Below, in pieces: positions 1 to 7,713 of a stretch of 64,000 bases of DNA. This stretch comes from Comamonadaceae bacterium OS-1 (GTDB lineage Bacteria > Pseudomonadota > Gammaproteobacteria > Burkholderiales > Burkholderiaceae_C). Made by a program: the position numbers and the translations under genes. Position 1 is the stretch's first letter. Every line of letters begins with the position of its first letter. The DNA lies in assembly GCA_027923965.1 (NCBI GenBank), contig AP026969.1, positions 744,001-808,000 on the forward strand. The letters are read 5' to 3'. The notes under the pieces were generated by a model that was not told the origin of the DNA, ran no database searches, and saw only the letters and a list, made by a program, of their open reading frames with translations.

Positions 1-413
1 TCGTCGTCGCTGTGCCAGGACACATGGTCGGCACCGTCGCGGTACAGGTTGAGCAGCACCGCGTTGTAGCGGGCACCCGTGGCCGCCCCGGCCAGGTCGC
101 GCAAGCGCGCCAGCGTGGGTGTCCAGGGGCTTGGCCGGTTCAGGAGGCCCGAGTAGGTGTAGCTGGCGTGTGCATCGCCGTACCAGGCAGTCAAGCGGGG
201 CGTTTGGACGCTGCGGCCGTACATGCGCAGTGCGGGCTGCTGCCACGCCGTTTCGTCCAAAAGCGTCTTGAAGAATGCGCTGGCCAGGTCGTGTGGAAAG
301 TACTGCGCCCAGTAGGTGACATCCAAGCCCTCGTCCACCAGGTGGACGGGGTTGGCTTGCGCGGGGCAAAACAGATCGGGTTGCAAGGTGAGGTGGCGGG
401 TGTGCGGCGGCAT
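1..413 (-). CDS. AlkB-like 2OG-Fe(II) dioxygenase, C-terminus cut off by window edge
   Basis: This frame starts at ATG 413 and is still open at base 1, so about 137 N-terminal residues are visible. The visible end carries NLYRDGADHVSWHSDDE, the fold-defining stretch of AlkB-family alpha-ketoglutarate/Fe(II) dioxygenases: the H and D of WHSDD are two of the three iron ligands. The third ligand and the 2OG-binding arginines would lie outside the window. Such enzymes demethylate alkylated bases (1-methyladenine, 3-methylcytosine). The lack of an N-terminal extension fits the short AlkB2/3-like bacterial class of about 200 residues. It lies downstream of a small basic ORF on the same strand. The family call is strong; the exact substrate is inferred. 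Confidence 0.85.
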   Translation of the reverse strand, partial: MPPHTRHLTLQPDLFCPAQANPVHLVDEGLDVTYWAQYFPHDLASAFFKTLLDETAWQQPALRMYGRSVQTPRLTAWYGDAHASYTYSGLLNRPSPWTPTLARLRDLAGAATGARYNAVLLNLYRDGADHVSWHSDD

Positions 414-425
414 GGGTGCTTAATT

Positions 426-480
426 GGCCGCTAGCGCCCATGGAATCGGCGCAAGCAGCTATCAAAAATGTAGTTTTCTA
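426..480. repeat. Dispersed ~60-bp palindromic repeat, copy A
   Basis: Read on the minus strand this copy has the family layout: TTTTTGATAGCTGCTTGCGC, a short degenerate centre, then GGGCGCTAGCGGCC. It lies between the small ORF at 478-648 and the AlkB gene and supplies the stop codon of the small ORF. Confidence 0.7.
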
Positions 481-648
481 GCCCGAATGCGACTCGCTGC
501 GGGGAGTCTTGGGCTTGAGGCTGGGCACCTTCACACCAAACGCATCCGCCAGCCTCTGCGCCTGCTGCGCCGATTGGCGCAAGGCTTTTTGCAGCGCTTT
601 GGGGGAGGGGGTTAAACGACTTGGTGGGGCTTTGGGAGCTTTGGCCAT
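478..648 (-). CDS. Small basic hypothetical protein (56 aa)
   Basis: A 56-residue frame from ATG 648 to TAG at 478-480. It is rich in Lys, Ala, Pro and Gln, begins MAKAPKAPPSRLTPSPKALQ and holds a predicted amphipathic helix (ALQKALRQSAQQAQRLADAF) followed by a Pro/Lys tail. No catalytic motif is visible. I recall similar short proteins beside AlkB-type genes in Comamonadaceae but cannot confirm that here. It lies 64 bp upstream of the AlkB-like gene on the same strand, so co-transcription is possible. The stop codon lies inside a copy of the dispersed repeat, so the repeat may have set the C-terminus. Confidence 0.5.
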   Translation of the reverse strand: MAKAPKAPPSRLTPSPKALQKALRQSAQQAQRLADAFGVKVPSLKPKTPRSESHSG

Positions 649-705
649 GGGATGGGTCCCGTAACAGTCCGTGGGTTGGTCGCTAACGGGGCAACCGTTT
701 GTTCT

Positions 706-1122
706 TCAGCTAGCAGACCACGGGTTGAATATCTGCACCGGCAGGCCCGCAAAGTCCTTGGTATTGCGCGTGACCAGCGTCAGGCTATGCGTGAGCGCGG
801 TGGCGGCCAGCAGGCTGTCGATGGCCGGGAGTGGCCGCCCGGCTGCTGCCACCATGCGGCCCCAGCGGTCGGTCACGGCCACGTCCACGGGCAGGACGCG
901 ACCGGTAAAAAACAAGGGCAGATCGGTTTCCAGCCAGTCGGTGAGTGCCTGGCGGCGCAGCGTATCGGCGACACCTTCCACGCCTTTGCGGATCTCGCCC
1001 AGCGTCAGCACGCTTAGGTACAGCGTGACCGGGGGCCGCTTGGCGAACCATTCCAGCACGCCCGCGTCTGGGGACTTGCGGCGCAGTTCTGAGAGCACGT
1101 TGGTATCGACCAGATAACTCAC
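706..1122 (-). CDS. PIN-domain ribonuclease toxin (VapC family)
   Basis: A 138-residue PIN-domain protein, the usual VapC length. The acidic metal-binding residues expected of the fold are present: D6 in MSYLVDTNVL, E43 in LTLGEIRKG, D102 in LPAIDSLLAA and D123 in TRNTKDF. PIN toxins are Mg-dependent RNases that cleave tRNA or rRNA and are held inactive by the partner antitoxin. The start overlaps the end of the upstream antitoxin by 4 bp, a coupled arrangement typical of type II toxin-antitoxin operons. The partner is Phd/YefM-type, so this is the FitB-like vapC subclass. The cellular target cannot be read from sequence. Confidence 0.88.
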   Translation of the reverse strand: MSYLVDTNVLSELRRKSPDAGVLEWFAKRPPVTLYLSVLTLGEIRKGVEGVADTLRRQALTDWLETDLPLFFTGRVLPVDVAVTDRWGRMVAAAGRPLPAIDSLLAATALTHSLTLVTRNTKDFAGLPVQIFNPWSAS

Positions 1123-1367
1123 AACCCGGCTTCCCGGGTAAGGCTGGTGTCGCGCTCCAGCACTATGTCGTCTGCGTCCACCAGCGGCGAGAGGCGCATG
1201 AAATCCACCAGCGAACCCTGGGCCTGCGACAAGCGGTCAAACATGCTGCGCGACACCACCACCGCCACCGATTTGCCATGCACCGTGATGTCCTGCGGCT
1301 GGCTCTGGGCCGACTTCACCAGCTCGGACATGCGCGCTTTGGCATCTTGCATTTGCCATGTTTGCAT
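1119..1367 (-). CDS. Phd/YefM-family antitoxin
   Basis: An 82-residue protein beginning MQTWQMQDAKARMSELVKSA, the N-terminal DNA-binding fold of Phd/YefM antitoxins (W..QDAKARxSELV), followed by QDITVHGKSVAVVVS, the usual 'G+P.AVVVS' strand. The acidic C-terminus (DADDIVLERDTS) is the expected toxin-wrapping tail. It lies directly upstream of, and overlaps by 4 bp, the PIN toxin gene. Antitoxins of this class repress their own operon and neutralise the toxin. A purine-rich SD (AAGGAGCC) precedes the ATG on the minus strand. Confidence 0.88.
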   Translation of the reverse strand: MQTWQMQDAKARMSELVKSAQSQPQDITVHGKSVAVVVSRSMFDRLSQAQGSLVDFMRLSPLVDADDIVLERDTSLTREAGL

Positions 1368-1533
1368 GGGGGCTCCTTCGAATCTGACTAGATGGGTCAG
1401 AGTTTAGGGCAAGTGGGTAGTGGGTTCCAGTGTGGAGGGATGGTATTGACCAGACGTTTCTGGCCAAATCGGGCTCTTGTACTTATGGAATGGGCGCAGG
1501 CAGCTGCGAAAAGAATAGCGGGGTTGAAAAGTG

Positions 1534-1755
1534 TCAATTCAGGGCTTGACTCCAGCCCTTTGAAAGAATGGCAACCTCAGCAATCGGATTTCTCACCGCT
1601 GACCCATCCCAGTCTTGCGTAGGAAGCTTCAACCCTCGGGCCGTCAACTCCTTATTGGCTTGGGTGGATGCGTCCTTTAGGGCTTGCACTACCCGGTCTT
1701 GTACGAACTTAGATTCAATGCGTTTGACTGCCCGAGTTCTAGGATATTCAGTCAT
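1534..1755 (-). CDS. Small orphan hypothetical protein (73 aa)
   Basis: A 73-residue frame beginning MTEYPRTRAVKRIESKFVQD. It is mostly helical and basic at the N-terminus and ends in a Trp-containing tail (ILSKGWSQALN). It has no clear Shine-Dalgarno site and no recognised motif. Its base composition lies between the GC-rich TA operon on one side and the AT-rich ATPase island on the other. It may be an accessory gene of the adjacent defence-type genes, a remnant of a longer reading frame, or a spurious ORF. Confidence that it is expressed is low. Confidence 0.35.
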   Translation of the reverse strand: MTEYPRTRAVKRIESKFVQDRVVQALKDASTQANKELTARGLKLPTQDWDGSAVRNPIAEVAILSKGWSQALN

Positions 1756-1882
1756 TTATTTGGGGACTTAAAGTATGAACGCCAGATAGTTCTATGCGAG
1801 GTAGATGCGTTATGGCGTGTTATCCAAATGTGGCAATACAAGACTTGACCCCGGCCTAGTTTCTCACTAACCGATTCGACTT

Positions 1883-2515
1883 CTACCGTAAAACTTGTTG
1901 TAGCGAAATAATTGTTTCAATTAAACTGTTTTCAAATTTTTGAAAACTTGGCATTAATTTAAGTGCATCAAAATTCTCAATAAAACTTGCTACTCGACTT
2001 CTGGCTCGATGCTCATTAAAATTTTTTAAACGTTGTGGCGGTAAATTGGAAGCTGTTTTTAAAGCAGTGAAAAGTAAATCTTTGGGATTGTTTAACTGTT
2101 CAATATTTTTGGGTCGTGGTAAGTTTAGGTTTGCTTTTCCGTTTTTATTGTCAGCGGCGCAACGAATGGCGCTTTCATCGGTTAAAAGCCAGCTTTCAAT
2201 CATTCGAACGGGAACCGCAGGAACAACTGGTATTGGAATGTCTGATCGCTCATGCGCTGAAAAAATTTCAGAAAGCCGTTCATCTAGTGAGATATTTTCC
2301 GCATCTCTGTGACATACAATAATTTGAGGCTCATACGACTGATAGGCTTTTTTTAAGCGCCGATCTAAAGTCCCGTGAGCAGGGATAACTTCGCGAGCGG
2401 CAGAAATCCGAAAGGACTGCTCAGGAAATGAAGTATCGGTAATCCACTGAATTAGATCGTGTAGGCATAAATCAGAGGTGCCATCGCAGACTATCGAAAT
2501 ACTAATGACGCTCAA
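1883..2515 (-). CDS. DUF4276-like (predicted Toprim-type) partner of AAA ATPase
   Basis: A 210-residue protein. Motifs resembling the DUF4276/RloB-like families are visible: an N-terminal strand-turn ISIVCDGTSDLCLHDLI (where such proteins usually have EG..D), then IIVCHRDAENIS (a DxD-like acidic pair), then PVRMIESWLLTDESAI (the ESWLL.D signature), then a C-terminal RSRVASFIENFDAL..MPSFQKFENSL. These families are predicted metal-dependent Toprim-like nucleases. The start codon overlaps the end of the upstream ATPase gene by 14 bp, so the pair is translationally coupled, as in OLD-like or PARIS-like defence modules that split the ATPase and Toprim parts over two genes. The codon use is AT-rich, unlike the flanks. 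Function is inferred from context. Confidence 0.62.
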   Translation of the reverse strand: MSVISISIVCDGTSDLCLHDLIQWITDTSFPEQSFRISAAREVIPAHGTLDRRLKKAYQSYEPQIIVCHRDAENISLDERLSEIFSAHERSDIPIPVVPAVPVRMIESWLLTDESAIRCAADNKNGKANLNLPRPKNIEQLNNPKDLLFTALKTASNLPPQRLKNFNEHRARSRVASFIENFDALKLMPSFQKFENSLIETIISLQQVLR

Positions 2516-3944
2516 GGTTTACTCCATCATTAGATAATTCAAAATCAAACATTCCTTGTTCTGCAGCAAGTTGCCATAGCCTGCCATCAGCTAATTCATC
2601 GTCAGTTGATGCATCTGAACTTCTTAAATAATCCAAAAGTTCTGTTACTGTAACTTTAGGCGTTAGTTCTGATGAGTAATCTGGGTGAACTAATCGCCAT
2701 GAATTTACGATAGCGCCGTATGCTGTAAATGAAGAGCGATTTTTTCGTATTGGTACTGCTACAAGTAGTTCATCTGGTACAAGATTTCTGATAACTACTG
2801 GTGAATGCGTATTTATAATTACTTGTCTTAATGGATTTTCTGTGCTGACAGCTATTTTGGTGTTTACTGCCATTTCTCGGAGTAGTTCTAATATGGCATT
2901 TATTCTTGATGGGTGAATTCCATTTTCTGGCTCTTCAAAGCAAATTAGGCCTTTGGATTCCGAGTCGAAAGCCATTGTGGCTAAGGCAAGAAATCGCAAG
3001 GTTCCATCTGACAAAGATCGTGCTTGATGAATTACCCCATTTCTTTGCTCTAGTAATAGAGTTTTAATGCGTCTAGTGTTGTCTACATCGACGGATACGG
3101 ATCTAACTTCTGGAAGTAAGGTCGCGACTCTATTGGAGATTTCTTCATATTTTTTAAGGCGCTCAAGCGTTGACGGAATATGAGCGCCGTCGAAAGTTAT
3201 ATGTGGATCATCAGAAAATTCATCTGGCGATCGTAACCTTGATGGTTCCAGTTGAAGCAATTTCCAACTTTGCATTTCTCTTCTCGCCGCTAGTACCGTT
3301 GGGCGTTCGTCAGTATTTGCAGAGCCGAGAACAGTTCGTGGAGAGTTTTTGGCTGGAATTTGAGATGGTCTTCCTGAGTTTCCATCTTGACTAACATTTA
3401 TTGTGGAAGTTTCTTCATTATGTTCCGTAGTAATAAATGGTGCTCTCCGTTCACCAGTAAAGGCCGATGAGAAAAATTCTTTGGAGCAATTGAAGCCAAT
3501 TCTTTTTTTTGCACTGCTTTTAGGGAGGTATGTTAAGTGTTCAGAAACTAACTCAATTCGTTCATTAAAATCGATGTCAGTTACATATTTTAGTTCTATC
3601 TTATATGTTAAAAATGTAGTACTTGGCTTTGCTTTTCTGCCGAAGTCATCTGTAACTTCGTTTGCAACAATAAAATCTGCTTCAATTGCTATATTTGGAA
3701 GCTTGGAGTCTGTTGTTTTTGTAAATAATGAGCGCAAATCTCCTTTTCTACTTCCAGAGCGGTCACGTACTCGATGTGCAGCTTCCACGATTGAGTGATC
3801 GGCTAAATCACGCAGAAATAAGATGGCGTCAAATAAATTAGATTTCCCCGCTCCATTTGCACCTGCAATACAGGTAAATGGACCGAATCTAACTTCTGCA
3901 TCAATTAAGCTTTTGAAGCCCTGAACCCTAAGTCTGGTTAACAT
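2502..3944 (-). CDS. AAA-family (OLD/RecF-like) ATPase
   Basis: A 480-residue SMC/ABC-type AAA ATPase. Walker A is GANGAGKSN at residues 28-36, the signature is LSDGTLRFLAL near residue 310, Walker B is ICFEEPENGIHP near 333-344, and an NTHSP switch follows near 378. That order (MLTRLRVQGFKSL start, EEPENGIHP, INTHSPVVI) is that of OLD/AAA_15/AAA_21 ATPases. The Toprim nuclease that ends class 1 OLD proteins is missing; only about 100 residues follow NTHSP. The overlapping downstream gene may supply it. The region is strikingly AT-rich (bases 2881-2940 hold 21 G/C of 60), which points to horizontal acquisition. No good Shine-Dalgarno site precedes the ATG. Confidence 0.8.
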   Translation of the reverse strand: MLTRLRVQGFKSLIDAEVRFGPFTCIAGANGAGKSNLFDAILFLRDLADHSIVEAAHRVRDRSGSRKGDLRSLFTKTTDSKLPNIAIEADFIVANEVTDDFGRKAKPSTTFLTYKIELKYVTDIDFNERIELVSEHLTYLPKSSAKKRIGFNCSKEFFSSAFTGERRAPFITTEHNEETSTINVSQDGNSGRPSQIPAKNSPRTVLGSANTDERPTVLAARREMQSWKLLQLEPSRLRSPDEFSDDPHITFDGAHIPSTLERLKKYEEISNRVATLLPEVRSVSVDVDNTRRIKTLLLEQRNGVIHQARSLSDGTLRFLALATMAFDSESKGLICFEEPENGIHPSRINAILELLREMAVNTKIAVSTENPLRQVIINTHSPVVIRNLVPDELLVAVPIRKNRSSFTAYGAIVNSWRLVHPDYSSELTPKVTVTELLDYLRSSDASTDDELADGRLWQLAAEQGMFDFELSNDGVNLERH

Positions 3945-4012
3945 AATTTAGATGCCGATAAAAATAATGTGCAATATTGAAGTTGAACTTCTTCCTATTT
4001 ACTAAGCTCAGC

Positions 4013-5818
4013 TCATTTCCCCCAACTATCCTTCAACCCCACAGCCAAGTTAAACACCATCTTCCCCGCCCGGTGGTCCACCCGATCCGCCACAAAGTAC
4101 CCGTGCCGCTCAAACTGGAACTTGTCGTCCGCCTTCGCCGCCGCCAGTGACGGCTCCACGATGGCTTGCACGACTTTCAGGCTGTTGGGGTTCAGGCTCT
4201 CAATAAAGTCTTTGCCGCCTGCATCGGGCTGGGCGTCGATGAACAGGCGGTCGTACATGCGGACTTCGGCGGGCAGGCCGTCGGCGACGCTGACCCAGGT
4301 GATCACGCCCTTGACCTTGACGCTGTCGGCACCGGGGGTGCCGCTCTTGGTGTCGGGGATGAGTTCGGCGTGCACTTCGGTGACACGGCCGTCGGCATCT
4401 TTGACGGCACCGGTGCAGGTGATGACATGGCCGTATTTAAGGCGGACTTTGTTGCCGGGGAACAGGCGGAAGAAGCCCTTGGGCGGGGTTTCTTCATAGT
4501 CGCCGCGTTCGATCCACACCTCTTTGCCGATCTGGAAGCTGCGCTTGCCCAGCTCGGGCAGGTGGGGGTGGACGGGGGCGCTGCACGCGTCGAGGTTGCC
4601 AGCGCCCATCACGGTATCCCAGTTAGTCAGCACCAACTTGACGGGGTCGAGCACGGCCATGGCGCGGGGGGCGGTGTGGTCCAGCGTTTCGCGCAGGCAG
4701 CCTTCCAGGGTGCTGTAGTCGATCCAGCTGTCGCTCTTGGTCACGCCTATGCGTTCGGCAAACAGGTGGATGGCTTCGGGGGTGTAGCCGCGGCGGCGCA
4801 GGCCCACGATGGTGGGCATGCGGGGGTCGTCCCAGCCGCTGACCTTGTGGTCGTACACCAGTTGGGCGAGTTTGCGTTTGCTGGTGACCACGTAGGTGAG
4901 GTTGAGGCGGGCAAATTCGTACTGGCGGGGGGGCGGGCTGGTCAGCAGGCCGCCTTCGCAGAGGCGGGCCAACAGCCAGTCGTAGAAGGGGCGCTGGTCT
5001 TCAAATTCCAGGGTGCAGATGCTGTGGGTGATTTGCTCCAGCGCGTCTTCGATGGGGTGGGCAAAGGTGTACATCGGGTAGATGCACCATTTGTCGCCCG
5101 TGCGGTGGTGGGTGGCGCGGCGGATGCGGTAGATGGCGGGGTCGCGCAGGTTGATGTTGGGGCTGGCCATGTCGATCTTGGCGCGCAGCACCATGGAGCC
5201 GTCTTCGTGCTGGCCGTCGCGCATTTCGCGCAAGCGCGCCAGGTTTTCGTCGGGGGTGCGGGCGCGGAAGGGGCTGTCGGTGCCGGGCTTGCCGAAGTCG
5301 CCGCGGTTGATGCGCATTTGCTCCACGGTTTGCTCGTCCACGTAGGCGTGGCCTGCAGTCACCAGGTATTCGGCGGCACGGTACATGAAGTCGAAGTAGC
5401 TGCTGGCTTCATAGGCGGGTGCGTCGGGCGCGCCGTTCCAGTCAAAGCCCAGCCATTTCACGGTGTCGATGATGGCCTTGACGTATTCCTCGTCTTCTTT
5501 TTCGGGGTTGGTGTCGTCAAAGCGCAGGTGGCACACGCCGCCATAGTCGCGCGCCAGGCCGAAGTTGAGGCAGATGCTTTTGGCATGGCCTACGTGCAGG
5601 TAGCCATTGGGTTCGGGCGGGAAGCGGGTGCGGATCTTGGCCGGGTCGGGCTGGCCGCTGGCCTGGTGGGCGGCATCGCCGGGGCTGCCGACCCATTGGC
5701 GGGCGGCGTAGGTGCCTGCGGCCAGATCGGATTCGATGATCTGGCGCAGGAAGTTGCTGGGTTTGGTGGCTTCAACCGGTGCGGTGGCGGGGGCTTTGGA
5801 GGGGGGGAGTGCGCTCAT
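4013..5818 (-). CDS. glnS: Glutaminyl-tRNA synthetase
   Basis: A 601-residue class I aminoacyl-tRNA synthetase that charges tRNA-Gln. The HIGH signature appears as YLHVGHAKS at residues 73-81 after RFPPEPNG, and the KMSKS loop as VTSKRKLAQ near residue 316. GlnRS hallmarks are present: LRFDDTNPEKE, IYPMYTFAHPIEDALE and, in the anticodon-binding beta-barrels, GNKVRLKYGHVITCTG. It is longer than the E. coli enzyme (about 554 aa) because of an N-terminal extension of about 60 residues and inserts in the C-terminal barrels. It is a housekeeping gene with normal GC-rich codon use and forms the sharp right-hand border of the AT-rich island. Confidence 0.97.
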   Translation of the reverse strand: MSALPPSKAPATAPVEATKPSNFLRQIIESDLAAGTYAARQWVGSPGDAAHQASGQPDPAKIRTRFPPEPNGYLHVGHAKSICLNFGLARDYGGVCHLRFDDTNPEKEDEEYVKAIIDTVKWLGFDWNGAPDAPAYEASSYFDFMYRAAEYLVTAGHAYVDEQTVEQMRINRGDFGKPGTDSPFRARTPDENLARLREMRDGQHEDGSMVLRAKIDMASPNINLRDPAIYRIRRATHHRTGDKWCIYPMYTFAHPIEDALEQITHSICTLEFEDQRPFYDWLLARLCEGGLLTSPPPRQYEFARLNLTYVVTSKRKLAQLVYDHKVSGWDDPRMPTIVGLRRRGYTPEAIHLFAERIGVTKSDSWIDYSTLEGCLRETLDHTAPRAMAVLDPVKLVLTNWDTVMGAGNLDACSAPVHPHLPELGKRSFQIGKEVWIERGDYEETPPKGFFRLFPGNKVRLKYGHVITCTGAVKDADGRVTEVHAELIPDTKSGTPGADSVKVKGVITWVSVADGLPAEVRMYDRLFIDAQPDAGGKDFIESLNPNSLKVVQAIVEPSLAAAKADDKFQFERHGYFVADRVDHRAGKMVFNLAVGLKDSWGK

Positions 5819-5861
5819 GCATTGATTTTAGGTTGCGCAGGTGCCCGTTACGTTTGGCAAC

Positions 5862-5914
5862 GCTTCTGTTTACAGGCTTGTCCACCGGATTGGTTGTACG
5901 GCGTTAACAGAAGC
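5862..5914. promoter_or_regulatory. Interrupted inverted repeat between glnS and the PXPV gene
   Basis: GCTTCTGTTTAC (5862-5873) and GTTAACAGAAGC (5903-5914) form an 11-of-12 inverted repeat with a 29-nt spacer. It lies in the divergent promoter region of glnS and the PXPV-repeat gene. It could be an operator or a structured 5' leader; no family can be assigned. Confidence 0.35.
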
Positions 5915-5964
5915 AGGGGCGCTGCACTATGCATTAGCTCTCAAATTGAAACAAGGAGATCGGT

Positions 5965-6342
5965 ATGAAGTTCCAACGTGCAATATTTGCTGCTGTTTTG
6001 GCCGCCAGCGCCCTGGGCGCAGCCAGCGTGGCGCAAGCGCGCAGCGACGTGTCCTGGTCGATCGGCATTGGCGTGCCGGGCGTGCAGGTGTACGGTGCCC
6101 CCCAGCCGGTGTATGTGCAACCCGCTCCGGTGTACTACCAGCCGCCCCCGCAGGTCGTGTACCGCCCCGCGCCGGTGTATGTGCGGCCTGAGCCGGTGTA
6201 CTACCAGGAGCCCCAGCCCGTGGTGTACCAGCGCCCGCCGGTCTATGTGCAGCCGCAGGTGGTGTACGCGCCACCGCGTTGGGGCCACCACCGCCACCAC
6301 CGCGACTGGGATGAAGGCCGGGGCAACGACTGGCGCCGTTAA
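5965..6342 (+). CDS. Secreted PXPV-repeat protein
   Basis: A 125-residue protein with a Sec signal peptide (MKFQRAIFAAVLAASALGAA, then SVAQA as likely cleavage site). The mature part is built of degenerate P-x-P-V-Y repeats (PAPVYYQ, PAPVYVR, PEPVYYQ, RPPVYVQ) from about residue 45 to 105, followed by a His/Arg/Asp-rich tail (HHRHHRDWDEG). This is the PXPV-repeat type found in many Burkholderiales, thought to be periplasmic or cell-envelope associated; no activity is known to me. A strong SD (AAGGAG, 5953-5958) sets the start. It is divergent from glnS and convergent with the TRAP genes. Confidence 0.75.
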   Translation: MKFQRAIFAAVLAASALGAASVAQARSDVSWSIGIGVPGVQVYGAPQPVYVQPAPVYYQPPPQVVYRPAPVYVRPEPVYYQEPQPVVYQRPPVYVQPQVVYAPPRWGHHRHHRDWDEGRGNDWRR

Positions 6343-6359
6343 GTTCGGGGTGAAAATGG

Positions 6360-6412
6360 CAGCTGGCGCTGATGTAGTCTGCGCCAGCTGCTATCAAAAG
6401 CAGAGTTTTTAC
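6360..6412. terminator. Bidirectional terminator-like hairpin (repeat copy B)
   Basis: CAGCTGGCGC (6360-6369) pairs perfectly with GCGCCAGCTG (6381-6390) around an 11-nt loop, followed by CTATCAAAAGCAGAGTTTTT. It lies between two convergent genes (PXPV protein and TRAP large permease) and can act as a terminator. The CAGCTGCTATCAAAA flank matches one arm of the dispersed repeat family. Confidence 0.55.
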
Positions 6413-7704
6413 ATCTTGCCCGGTAGCCAGGTGGCAATGCCTGGCACCCACCACAGCAGCAGCACCATGCCGCACATCAGCAGGAAGAACGGCAGCGTGA
6501 CCCGCGCGATGTAGGTGATTTCCTTGCCCGTCATGCCCTGCAGCACAAACAGGTTGAAGCCCACGGGCGGGGTGATTTGTGCCATCTCCACCACCACCAC
6601 CACAAAAATGCCGAACCACACCATGTCGATGCCGGCGGCCTGCACCGTGGGCAAGATCACGCCCATGGTCAGCACCACCATCGAGATGCCGTCCAGAAAG
6701 CAGCCCAGGATGGCGTAGAACACGCTGAGTGCCAGGATCAGGCCAAACGGGCTGAGGTGCAGCGACGACACATACTCGGCCAGATGGCGCGGCAGGCCGA
6801 TGTAGCCCATGCACAGCGTCAAAAAGGCGGCCCCGGCCAGAATCAGCGCGATCATGCAGTACAGCCGGGTGGCTCCCATCAGCGCTTCCTTGAAGCTGCT
6901 GCGGGTGAGCGAACCTTGCAGCGCCGACAACACCATGGAGCCGATCACGCCCACGGCGGCGGCCTCGGTGGCAGTGGCGATACCGGCGTAGATGCTGCCC
7001 AGCACGGCGCTGATCAGCCCCACCACCGGAATCAGGTGGCGCGACTCAAAGATGCGCTGGGCGAAGGTGAATTCTTCCGTGCTCGGCGGAATCTGGCCCG
7101 GGTTCAGCAGCGACCAGACCACGATGTAGCCGCTGAACAGGCTGGCCAGCAGCACGCCGGGCAGCACGCCCGCCACAAACAGCTGCGAGATCGACACCTC
7201 GGCGGTGACACCGTAGACGATCATGATGATGCTGGGCGGTATCAGCAGGCCCAGCGTACCGGCCCCGGCCAGCGAGCCGATGACCAGGTCACGCGGGTAG
7301 CCGCGCCGGGTGAGCTCGGGCAGCGTCATCTTGCCGATGGTGGCGCAGGTGGCGGCGCTGGAGCCCGACACGGCGGCAAAAATGGTGCAGCCGATCACGT
7401 TGGTGTGCAGCAGCCGCCCGGGCAACCAGTTGACCCACGGTGCCAGGCCCTTGAACATGCTTTCACTCAGGCGCGTGCGAAACAAAATTTCGCCCATCCA
7501 GATGAACAGCGGCAGGGCGGTCAGCGTCCAGCTGGAGGACGAGCCCCAGATGGTCACCGCCATGGCGTCGCCCGCCGAGCGGCTGGAGAACAGCTCCATA
7601 CCGATCCAGGCCACGCCCGCCAGTGTCAGCCCAATCCACACGCCGCTGCCCAGAATCAGGAACAGCGTCCCCATCAACAGGACCGTAATGCCAATATCAC
7701 CCAT
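6409..7704 (-). CDS. TRAP transporter large permease (DctM type)
   Basis: A 431-residue, strongly hydrophobic protein with about 12 predicted membrane segments. DctM-type motifs are visible: FSSRSAGDAMAVTIWG near the N-terminus, VSGSSAATCATIG, GAGTLGLLIPPSIIMIVYGV, and a C-terminal EMAQITPPVGFNLFVLQGMTG-like stretch. The large subunit forms the Na+-coupled translocation path of tripartite ATP-independent periplasmic transporters. It is the last gene of a three-gene operon (binding protein, small permease, large permease) in the usual order. The substrate is not evident from the permease. A hydantoinase/oxoprolinase gene divergent from the operon suggests an amide or amino-acid-like carboxylate. 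Confidence 0.93.
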   Translation of the reverse strand: MGDIGITVLLMGTLFLILGSGVWIGLTLAGVAWIGMELFSSRSAGDAMAVTIWGSSSSWTLTALPLFIWMGEILFRTRLSESMFKGLAPWVNWLPGRLLHTNVIGCTIFAAVSGSSAATCATIGKMTLPELTRRGYPRDLVIGSLAGAGTLGLLIPPSIIMIVYGVTAEVSISQLFVAGVLPGVLLASLFSGYIVVWSLLNPGQIPPSTEEFTFAQRIFESRHLIPVVGLISAVLGSIYAGIATATEAAAVGVIGSMVLSALQGSLTRSSFKEALMGATRLYCMIALILAGAAFLTLCMGYIGLPRHLAEYVSSLHLSPFGLILALSVFYAILGCFLDGISMVVLTMGVILPTVQAAGIDMVWFGIFVVVVVEMAQITPPVGFNLFVLQGMTGKEITYIARVTLPFFLLMCGMVLLLWWVPGIATWLPGKM

Positions 7705-7713
7705 GGTGTTTGC

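Noticed and set aside
3945..4012. Promoter-like TTGCAC ... TAAATT before the AAA ATPase
   Set aside because: The -10-like box touches the start codon, leaving no room for a leader, and AT-rich DNA gives such matches by chance.
4166..5968. 600-codon open frame on the + strand
   Set aside because: It is antisense to glnS along its length. Its Gly/Ala/Val/His-rich translation is what GC-rich codons give in a shadow frame, and no family pattern is visible.
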